64,000 bases of DNA from Nematopogon swammerdamellus (taxonomy: Eukaryota > Arthropoda > Insecta > Lepidoptera > Adelidae): the NCBI GenBank assembly GCA_946902875.1, contig OX336349.1, forward strand, positions 12,237,891 through 12,301,890, read 5' to 3'. Positions 12,401 to 24,400 of the stretch are shown here, one piece after another. The position numbers and the translations under genes were made by a program. Below the pieces are notes generated by a model. The model made no database searches and was not told the DNA's origin. It was given only the letters and a program-made list of their open reading frames with translations. Position 1 is the stretch's first letter. The number at the start of each line of letters is the position of its first letter.

Positions 12401-15400
12401 TCCACACCATTTAAATTGAGACATTATTTAGCCTAAAAGCGAGATTGGTATTACTTTCGGGAATGGAATTGGCTGTTGAGCCTCCACCTCCAACTTCATA
12501 ATATACGTATACAAACAAACTGGAGTTTCAGTCTATACGGACGTACGTATGATATAGAAATGTATTACTTATGTCCTCAAAGTCGATCCAATTGTTCATA
12601 ATTAAGTGTTTATCATGTGATCAATTGATCAATACTTAGATATTTCCACAATTCAAGGCTGATGATTTTAGATAAATTCTCACAATATATCTAAAGCTAA
12701 CAAGTTAGAAATATGTAGGAAGGAGCTCTCACCGAATCCGTCTTATAGTAATAGAAGCAGTTGTCTCTCTTGAGGACGAACCAGCGCCTAGTCCACCTGA
12801 GGTGGTGCGGCGATCGCCCGGGCGCAGGCGCCGCTCTCCACAGGTAACCTGAGTATAAGGCTGCTGCGCCACCCTCGTGCGCTAGCGACGCTACAGCCTC
12901 GCACGTTCTAGCCACCTGTAAAGCAATTGGTAGTGTATGTATTTATTGTGAGATCTACGTAGTATTTGGAATTGTCTTCTATCAATCAAATAATAACAGA
13001 AACACAATAGCAGTAAACACATAAACCAGAAAACAAGAAAAAAAGACAACACTTCAATTATCAAATGATGAAAATTTTCGAAATCTGAACCTAAATTTTA
13101 AAAGGTTCACATAAAAATCCAAACCATGAACCTTCGTTTAAACGTTTAGATGATTAAGCACACAAGCAGGATAATGATGACTCTCATTTTCAAGTTTCTT
13201 GATAAAATTTTTGGTAAGATGGGATTTTTTTAAATTTATTAAAACACAGTTGCAAACCTACCTCTAATTCTAAAATTTCGGATCCTGCGTGTGCAATCTT
13301 CACAACTTCAGAGTGAGATTTATCTAAGACGTTTATGCCTGGAACAAACATTTCAAAGGTTATTTATTAACTTTCAAGGTTTTAACATTAGTACCTACTT
13401 CTAGTCCTAGTCCAACTATAGATTTTGAATTATTATTATGCCTGTGCTATGGATTTATTTGTCCAGCGGAATTCTCAAAAACCAATTTTCGCTACATTGT
13501 AATGCCCACAGCGAGTGGTGGTTAATTTTCAGTATTCCGCGATATAATGAAATTGTACTAAAAATAATTATCATTTGAATTTTTAGTTTGTGTTGAAAAT
13601 GTGATTATCGACCAGAACATTTTGAACAATTCTGTAAAATAATGTTACCATTTTCGAACGTAGCCTTGGTGAACAAGCCAGTTAAAATGTATGTATGCAT
13701 TAATTCATTACCATTGACAGCGATGACAATGTCCCCAACCTCCAGTCCTGAGGTTTCTGCCGGTGTATCAGGCTCTATAGCTGACACGACAACGGGCTTA
13801 CTCCCATGGATGCGGAAACCAAACTCCTCGTTGCCTCGTCTCACCACCACTGTCTTGTCGCTTTCTGTAACAGTTGTTCAATGATATTTACACTTAATCC
13901 GAGTCACGAAAAGAAAGACACTGTGGCACTGTTCTATTTGCATCAAGATTTTATATGTCAAATCTTAAATAGATTATAAAGTGCTCGACCGTGTGTTCAT
14001 CCAGGTCGATTATACTATAAAACCTCTCAACGTGAAATCTCCAGTTATGTTGCTGAACATGTGGATTGAACCAAGCCACAAAGCTTTAAACGAACAATGC
14101 AGGACATCGTGCTAGAATGTTGAAAAAGACTTCTCAGATGTTTTCTAAACCGCCTTCAGTAATCAAGTGACATCAGCAGTAGTGAATTCTGCAGACGTAA
14201 TTAAAATTGGGTGAAGAGCGTGGACCAAAGTGTCGTCGACCTTGTAATACTTTCTTTATTCCGCACTTGAAATATTTAACGATGCGGGCTGGTCTGCATT
14301 TCTGTAGTGCCCATCAGTTTGGAGGAATTATCGCAAATATGCTAATGGGGAACATTGGCGCGGTGCCAAATGAGTATACGGAGGAACATTAAATGAAGGT
14401 ACAAGTAATTGCCGTTTGTGGTGGTTTATTGGCTCGATGTTGGTTACTGATGTTGATCGTCTTGAAGGCAGAGACCTTTTGAAAGGTTTTGATGTAAATT
14501 TAGCAGACAGGGAACTAAATATAAAGATACACTTAGTGAAAAGAAACATTTGTGTACATATATATTTTTCTGATGTGCTAGGTAATCAAGGTGCTTTTCC
14601 TCCAGTTCAGCCCGTCTTCGTCAAGAAGTATTCCGAGGTAGGTTGAGCTTTTCACTAGTGTAACGCCTGGCAGCTGTACTTTGAAAAAACATTGTGCTTT
14701 TGTTACGTTAGTTTTATAGTAAAGTTCTGTTATATGCTGCCTGGCCTGCGTCGGCAATGCTAAATCTATGTAGTTGGTTTTACCTAACTACATTTAATAA
14801 GTTGTGGTCCGGTCTCTTTTCATAATCTTTTCAGATAGTTAATATATTTCCACTCATGTTTTTCCTGAAAAAATGACCGCGGTGTCATTAGCGTGTGCTA
14901 CCAATTTGCAACCCTCGAGATCCACCTTACACGGCTGAATAATATATATGATACAAATGAAATGGGCCCTAGAACGCTACCATAGTAAAAGGAGTCTGTT
15001 TAAACTACGACGCTACGTTGCGGAACCCCGTTAATTACTACAGTCTACTTGACAGTTTACCTATTCGGACGGCTTGGGTGCGTTGCTTAGATAGCTTGTA
15101 AATTAATTTAGAGGAAGACCTAAGTTTGTTTATTTTTATTAGTATGCTTTTAGTCACGGTCAACAAAGGTTTTGGCTACGTTCTAAAATATCCTATGCAA
15201 AGAACAACTGCGTCCTTACGCAAAACACAAAGGCGTGAACGTGTTTTTAAACAGAAAGAAATTCCACAACTGTTTTACGTAGAACACAATAAATTCAGTT
15301 GTCTATGGTTCAAGTTGGCTTTATTGTTTTTTAACATACAGGTAAGTACATATATAACTTTAACTTTATTTTTAACATACAGGTAATTACAATATATTCG

Positions 15401-18400
15401 TAGATGGAATAAGTGAATGTAAATGGACATCAGAATTTTGATGGTAAGCGAATTGATGGATTTAATTAAAACTAATTTACAAATACAAATTATGCGTATT
15501 AATAAATAATTCGTTAGTTACTGTAAAAAAACTAGACCGGCTTTGCTGATATCATCAAAATAACGAGCGATGATGTCATGCATAAAATTCATCTGCTACC
15601 TATTTGAGTGTTAATTAAGTTTTAATGATAGAGTTTGCTATAATTTTCAACGTTGTACTAGTTAGCTAGTATGTATGGATTTATTTTATACTTTCATACT
15701 TCCGGTAAGGGTGTCTGTGCCCAAAATGTATTTAATTAATTATTTATTATTTATTTCGACTTTACCTCTAAGATCGAAATGAACAGTACCGTATGGGGCC
15801 GGTACTTAATAAGAATATCCCCACTGCATCTCTCCCCGTGCATGTTATAAAAGGCGCGATAAGGACACGATGCCTTGCTAAAGGGCGACAGGTTAGCCAC
15901 CTTGTCTCTCTCACCTTGTCACGGTACTTCCACCAAGTCATGCAGCAGGTGGGTCTTCATGCCTTACTTGCTGCTTGATGTAGTTATCTTGTCCGAATAA
16001 TTGGCTAAACGTAGTGGTCGATGTTGCGCTGCAGTTTACAAGAGTACTTGCAGCGCAACACCGATTACTCTGCTTACCCCGATTGTCGGGATATAGCGTG
16101 TAATATGTATGTATGTATCGAAATGAAATGACAATTAAACTTATAATAAAATCACTAAAAGTAATTCTTAGAAATTATGTTGATGGAAAAGTCATATTAG
16201 TGAGTAATACATTAATTTATTAAGTAAGAATTAAAACAGAGGCGTTAATAAAATCATTGATTTAAGGTAAGATATTATACCGCAAGGTTCCGAAGCCACC
16301 ACCTTATTGGCTTGGCACTGTCGACACCACAGCATCAGCATTAGTTTGAAGATTTCTTCCAACCGCTTCCTCAGGCTCTCATGAGGATCCTTGTATGTAT
16401 CTTGTACTAGCAGGAAAACATTCATGTTCAAGAGAAAAATAAGAATTCTAATAACGTTCATTATGTATACCTACAGCTGCCTAAACGAATATAAAAAAAA
16501 GAAATATACAAATTAAAGCGATCAGTTAACGGATTATGTGCACAACGAAATCAAGTTTATCTAACTTAACAATAGCGTAAACATAACAAAATTATTAATC
16601 AATCAATTTATGTAATTTATTTTGATATGAAACAATTTGGATTGGAATACATATTCATAAAAGTATATTTATGTATAAGAAAGTAGGAATGAATCAGAAT
16701 TAGATAAGATTGTTATAGGCAAAAACTTATAAGTTTGTCCAACATTATATAAAAAGTAAACTTCAATATCTTCTTCTCAAATACTAACCAAATTTCGATT
16801 CAATAAAACATTACTACAAATGGAACTGCTATCAAGGTATTACGAAAGAAAGATCATACTTACGGACAACCATCTTGCCGACAACGTTCTTGAACTTCAC
16901 TCACTTCGTCAATATAGTCAATGTTTTCATTCACATGAACTAGTTCTTCTGTAACGCGTTCTACATCTAGCGAAAACCGTACTTATCGTAGTTTTAAGAG
17001 TGTGTCGTCTACTTGCAGATTTAGTTCAGTGACGACAACTGTGTTTTGGCGGATTTCGTAACACAGGATCGAGCGCTTCATGTCGCGTGCTCACGCCTAC
17101 TAAAAGTTCGACCGCTAACCGAGCTCTTGAATTAAATTTAGTTTGTCTTATTGCGTCTTCAAAATGCCCTATGTACATAAAGCTCTTTCGCTTTCAGTAG
17201 AGTATTTATGGATGACGTGAATGTGAAAACGTAGAGGTTGAATGAACGTTTTAATTTGTGTTAGGAAGCCGTTTCAATAAAATGAATGGCAGTAAGTACA
17301 TACATTTATATACTGTTTTTTTAAGAAATATTTCCAAAAAAATACGTCTTTATTTCCATTGTGAAAAACTTCATTTATTTCAACGACAAAATGGAAAAAT
17401 ATATTCATTAAAATCTAATACTTATTATGTTTGTGTCTTTCTATGAAGTGACGGGCTAAGATGAAATTGTATTAGGTATGTATGGGTTAATGATTATAAT
17501 ACTTATAATTGAGGAAATAACAAAACCTTGTGACTTGCGAAGTTTGTTTGTCAGTTTTTTTTCGGATTAAAATTAGAACTGGCAAAATTTTCGACATGTC
17601 CAAGCGTACCGCTAAAACATGGATGAAATTATTCAATAAACAATAAATGTTCGCTAATAATGCCAATTGACGAATAAGCAAATAATCAGTTTTATTAAAA
17701 AGTAGGGTCAGAATCTGTGAATAAACTTTGGTTAAAAATAATAGTGAATTTTTACAATATCTTAGAGCATTTGTCTAACGATACCGACGATATAGTAACC
17801 ACCAGTGCGCGTCACAAGTTCACAATACTCCGATAGAACGGGACGCACAGCTCAAAGAATTTCGGTGACAAAATTAGAAAACTGATAGGTGAGTGTAGAC
17901 ATAAATACAACGATTCTTTTCTTAGATTTTCACGCACTTGTAACATTATGAAACGTGACATAAAGCTATAGGTATTTATTTTATATAGGCACCTGCTCGG
18001 CGGTACTCGGACTGAAAATATTTATATGGACAATTTTACCGCTGAACTCACTCACGCGTTGAAAATTTGAGTACTTGTAGGGCCTAGGTATTTATCCTTC
18101 CGATCAAATGTAGAGCCGTGGTCGTTTTTGCAAATAAACGTTAAACATTAAGATATACTTTGTCGGTAACATGTAGGTAGTTTTTTTTATTTAATTTATT
18201 TTTAGGGCTTTTAACAATAATTTGTTAACATCAGCCCCATATTTCACTCATCTTCTCCATCCCTTAGGGTCCAGTCTTTAATTATAACTGATAAAATTGT
18301 TGAAACTGAGAAGATGTTCATACATTTAAAACACATTTTGATGTTGAAGTGAGAGTTACTAGCATTTAATAGACATAAAGTTGAAGCATTTCTTACAAAT

Positions 18401-21400
18401 GAATTTCCCCCAAATTTAGTACGTTATATTTTATCTAATACATGAACCGGGAAATACAGACATATACGTTGAATGACTAAACTGTTAGTAGTTCTTGCTA
18501 ACTAACTAGAGCTTGAGTAGGAATTGACAGTATGCGCTCCAACGATAAAACTGTCACCCGACTACATCCTTATGGAAATTATTAACCTCATGCAATTTGG
18601 AGTCAGCGTGTAAATAAAGCATATTGTAGAGAAAATACTAGAGTCGGTCGACGAAGAAATTGATGAATGGCATTGGCAATAATACAATGATATAGTACTG
18701 ACCGAAGCCGCTCTCAGCCTGCCGCTTGTACATGTGTATGCAGGCGCGGCGGTGCACGAGCCGGTGGGTCAGAGCCAGGTACTTCTTGCTAAACTCGTTC
18801 TCGGACTCCGTGGCCTCCTCCGACCAGCTTCGCTCCGAGCTGTCACCCGAGACGGAATCTGAGAACCATTGCACAGCGCGTAAGGTCTAGGAAGCTAGCT
18901 AGACCTCGGTTTGACTTTGAAATCTTTAGAAACTTTGAGGATTCCTTAGAAACTATAAGAACTTATATGAAACTACGTATGAGTAAACTTTAGACACTTT
19001 GGGAAATGTTAGACGCTTCCGAATCCTTAGGTATTTCGAGGAATTCTCAGAAACTTCGAACAACTCTTAGACCATTGAGGAGTTTTTAGACGCTTTGAGG
19101 AGATTTAAAAAATTTTAGGTAAGGTGGAAAAAAGTAGTAAAAGGAACGTCAGGATCGACGAAATGATTTTTTTTATATTTAATCACCCGTGGTTAGGTTG
19201 TGTTGGCAAGGTGCCTTCTAAATTTAATACTATGTCTAGACGAGCGAGCCCGTATGTCGGTATGTGATTGTTCTAAAGCCCCGTATTCACTAGGGGACAA
19301 AATGTTCGGCGATATGGTCGGGCGACATGAAATTTACGTGTCGCGCGACGTCGTTGCCAGAGACATCGCGCGACGTCGCATGCGACAACTACGTGTTGGG
19401 CGACATGTCGCGACATTTGTGTCCCCCTACTTTCACCCGAAAGCCATTGCTTATTGTAGACGAGTGTCGCTGTGTTCCGCGAACATGGCAGTAGTGTGGT
19501 CCAATATGATTATGTTAAATCTTATCAAATGGTTTCAAAGTCATCAATTACTATGGGATACTTCACAACGTGATTATAAAAACAAAGAAAAAAAAGAACG
19601 ACGCATGGGATTTTATTGCGGCTGCATTAAATATGCCGAGAAAATAAGTAGAGGGCAAAATGTATATCATCAGGTCCCAGTTTCTCAGAGAGAGAGAGAG
19701 AATAAGAATTTCCAGCACTATAACTACAGGGAGCGGAAGAGGATTTTGAATCCTGCTTTTTTATGGATGGCCTAATCACATTGAAGAGTATTTCAAAATT
19801 AGTTGAATTTTCGAATGAACCGTCACACATCCGAAGACTGCTTATGATGTCTTTTCCCTTTCTAGTAAGTATTCTCGAATCCACCATCTTTTTTTCTTTT
19901 AGGTTTGAGGTTATTTTACGAATAAATATGTAAGCCGCACATAGCATCACTACTTCCCCGGCGACATTTCTGCAACGACTCTAGCGTAGACAAGGCAAAT
20001 GTCGCGCGGCAAATTGCAGAGACGCCCTAGTGAATACGCGGCTCAAACGTTGGCTCTAAAAGTGGAGATACACCTGTAGAATGTTGTCACACGCATGCCC
20101 GCTCGTCACGTGGAGAATTTGTTGAGCGCATTAAACTAGCCTGGGTCACAAGGTTATAGGCATAGGGTTTTGTATATCTCCATCTCTATTGTGATTAAAT
20201 ATTATGAACACATTTTGTTTACCATAGACAGTAGAAATAGTTGGCGTACCATGAATACTCGTGCTTAAAAAATAGGCTGAGGAAATTTCTGCAATGGCTG
20301 TAATGGCTGGGGGTCTAGTTGACTTTCCTACAATTTGGTTAGTAATACGAGTACCATGGAGAATTAGCTTTGCTAGATTATATTACTATACTATTATAGC
20401 GGATTCTACGTACCAGCAGGTGGCAATCGTGTCCAGACATCGTCTTGTGAAGGCACCAGGATCCAGTTTCCGCACCACCACGGAGCCGCGTACACTCCGC
20501 GCTCATTTCGTTTCCCTGTTGTAGTGCCGTCTGCCGAGCTGCCAGATACTTCTTCCACTTCTGTGGGAGAAATCAAAGCTATTCTGAATCTGGTTAAAAA
20601 TATTCTTGAAGATCTTGTGGTCAGCACGGTCTTGGCTTCGACTCTTGATCTCAGGATTCGTGGTTCGAATCCGGCCGAAATGCACCTATATGAGTATTTT
20701 TAGGGAAATATAATATGCATAATCTACACCTGCTACTTCACTGTTCGGAATGTAAAACTGGAGGTCCCTTCCTTTGCCCCTTACAAAGGGTAGGCTCAAA
20801 TTGTAGCCGAATGTGTTCGTACCACCGTACAGAACGTAAGATGGCCGTATAGCAGCCTCGGCTGTGTTCTCCTTTAGTCCAGTATATCCAGCAATACAAA
20901 GGGAAGTCTCCGATATGGCACCTACTTGGAGATGATATTGGCTGGTCGAAGCATGTGCTGCTGCCAATCTGACCTCATTACATGAAAAAAAAAATGTTCT
21001 CATTCAATATTCCTCAGATGAAGTCAATTTTCATTCACAAGTCATTAATGGTGTCCCCAATGTATGATAAACAGAGTGTTAAAACGGCGAGTACATAATT
21101 TCGCCAGCGCAATCCTGATGTTTTTCCTAGACAAAAAAGCAAATAAAGTTTTTCTCTAAAGTGTCTAGTTTTCGAGATATGAATTTTTGAAATATATGTT
21201 TTCGTCTAGTGTAATTTAACGGGTTGTTGCCGCTCCGCACTCTCCGCCTGCCGACCTCCAGTCCTCCACTCACAAAGCTAACCCCCGCCCCTCCCGCCAA
21301 CACCTCCGTCCAAGGCGCTCAAGTCTCAATCGCTCTTCCCCCCTCCGCGCCGCCCTGTTGTCATTAGATAATTTTCACACTAAAATAATCAATTAGTTTG

Positions 21401-24400
21401 TTTGAAAACTGTAACTTTTTATTTAAAGGGAATTCAGAAAAAAGTTATTTGACTTTTTTGTTACTTTTGATCCCAATAATTATATCCTAAATTTAATGTA
21501 CTCTCCATTTTTACACCCTGCGCCTGGAGGTGGAAACTTCAATGCCATTGGGTAGATTTTTAGTTTTCAGTTACCGAAGCGACATGATGGGTAAGATATT
21601 CCACATAGCAAAAATTTTAAAACATATCTGCTTAAAGCTTAAATAAGAAAATATTGATAGTATTCAAATAAAATATTGCAATCATTATGGAGTAGAAATT
21701 TAGAATGAACTCTCTGTTAATAGGTAAAAAAATATTGACCATCAGGATCGACACTGCCACTAGAGCCCCCGAGCTTGTCCAGGCTGGTGCCAGCAGAGCG
21801 GGCTATTCGAGGCTCATGACGCTCTGACGATGCATACTCTTCTTTACCTCTTTCTTCCGACTGTAAACATTAAACATCATAAACAAATGCTTAGTTAGAC
21901 GGATAGAACTGAGAATTGTATTTTCAAATAAAAGATAAAAAACATCATCGCTATGTCAAATCAAAGATTACTAATAAATTTTTCAAATGCGACATGTCAG
22001 ACAAGATGGTGATCAGAAAATAGGTTTCTGAGTTTGAATATGTCGCTAAGGTTTCTACGGTCTTGCTGTGTTGATCAGTGATATGTACAAGATTTTGAAT
22101 ATGTCGTATAAGGACATGTAAGCACTATGTATGACCGCAAGATGGATATATTTATTGGATTATGGTATATTATTATGTTTTATATTATACTCCTTGCAAA
22201 TGATGGTACTTGCCAAGATACAGACGAAAACGAAGGTTTACAATCACAGAAACCTAAGGATACTACGGAGCCGACGCCCGATGAAAAATGGGTGAGCGAA
22301 GCTATTAAAGATATAGCTTATTATCTCCGCTCTTATAAGTTCAATGAATGGGACCGCAGATACTATCATAGTAAGCCAGCAGATATAAACCTAATTGGGC
22401 ATTACGGAGCCTTCCCTGAACCCGCCTTAAGGTCTTTACATTGGAAGGTTTACGAGCACTGTGTTTCAGATTTCTACAAGTGTATCACGTATTTACACGG
22501 CATTGTAGAATCTGCACCTCTTACTAGACGAGATGACCCCGTCACGATTTTGCATGAAAATACTTCACCAATGACCGACAGTCAAAAACATAATTTAGAC
22601 AATGAATGCCAGAAAGGCCTCGAAAGTAGTGAAGCAACCGGACTACCATTTGATGGACCTCTCGAGAAGTTTCAATGGAGAACTTCTGCCTCATATTACA
22701 TGTGCTGGTACACAATGTTAGAAACACCCAGTCTTTCGATTCTAGAAGAACAGTGTGATAATTTTGCCAACTGTTTAGATCCTGACTTCGGGAGTCATAT
22801 ACCAGATCCTCGATCCGACGATAGTGTCTCGTTTGCCTGTGCTACTTATAGCTTCTGTCCAGACCCCTGCTGTTCTCTTAAATATGTAAAGGATATTAAG
22901 GATTGCTACCACACTGAGGCCAATCCATGTTTTGCAGAAAACACTGCTGTACCAGACAATCAAATTTGCACGCTTAATCGAAATAACAACAGAAATTTTC
23001 GTGATATTATACTTAATAAGTGGAATGTGTCATGTCACTGTGACGAAAAAGGTTTTCTTTGGGAATCTCAATATGGAATGTGTGTGGACGTGGATGAATG
23101 CGTCAGTGGAGAACACACATGCGATCCCAACTCCGAAGACTGCCTGAACTTACCTGGGAGTTTTACTTGTATTTGTCGTTGGGAATATTATTTAGATTCT
23201 ACAAGGAAACAGTGCATTCATAGACCGCTTATATCATTTGCTAAGTTCGATGTTAAAGAGAAGCTATTTAGTATTGTAAATTATTTTAATAGACTTCGCA
23301 AGTTCCTCGGGATGTAGTCGAGTCTTAGTCTTAGTTAATTCCGTCTTAGTTAATCCTATTGAAATTTTAGAATACATTTGAGTTTCACTAACTGGTGACT
23401 ATTGATAATCTGACAATTAGTATGGCTCTTACACCAATTAACTAACCTTAGCTCTTACGTCCTGACGATGGCGGTGATGATGCCGGCTTTTGTCTTCAGA
23501 CCGATACCGCTTGTCTAGCTTCTTGTAAAGTCTGGCTCCGGTGGCTGATCGCTTACTGGTACTGCTCCCACCGCCGCTGCTACACCCACCGTTAGCGGGG
23601 GAGTCAGCAAACCCCGCAGGCGCAGGAACTATATCTGGCGTGCCGTCAGTGAAGGACTCCTGATGAAGGAAATACATACATACTATTTTAATCCTTTTAT
23701 ACTTTCTCCTTTTTACCAGCGTCAACCAAATTTGTGTCGGCCTTCTACCATTGAAGTGTTCTTATTGGTGGGCCACTTGACCGGGCTTTCAACTAAATAA
23801 AAGCGCATGGATTATTTGGTAATTAATGGTAGGTAATTACACAATTTTCGTAAAAATAATGCTAACCTTCCATCTAAAGGGAGTGCAAACAATTTATTTA
23901 AAATATAAATAATTATGATTACAGAAGACTTACGTACATAGTTATATAAAAAAAACCGGTCAAGTGCGAGTCGGACTAGCGCACCGAGGTTTCCGCACCA
24001 CAAAAAGAAACATTGAAAAAAAAAACACGTTCCTTGTATTGGAACATCCTTAATTGTTAACTTATCTATTTTTTATTATTTGTTATATCCGCCATAATTT
24101 CACATATTCTGTGAAAATTTCAACAGGCTAGCTATTACGGTTCCAAAGATATAACTATCGGACGGACGGTTAGACATACAGACAGACAGCGTAGGCTTAG
24201 TAATAGGCTTCCGTACGGGGTACGGAAATCTAAAAAAGCACTAAAATTTTAACTGGGAATGGAGCGCAGTGTCCCGTCTAAAATGTGCGCAAGCTTTTCA
24301 ATAATTAATATATATATGTGGTATATTTCAATAATATATATATAATAATATGAAACGCATGTAAAGCACGACATGTGGCACCGTTCCACCAATTTATGAG

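Noticed and set aside
19627..19950. 107-codon minus-strand ORF
   Set aside because: Shadow of the Harbinger-like element; no domain on this strand.
20605..20680. tRNA gene
   Set aside because: A and B boxes are present but the acceptor stem does not close and a SINE body with an A tail follows.
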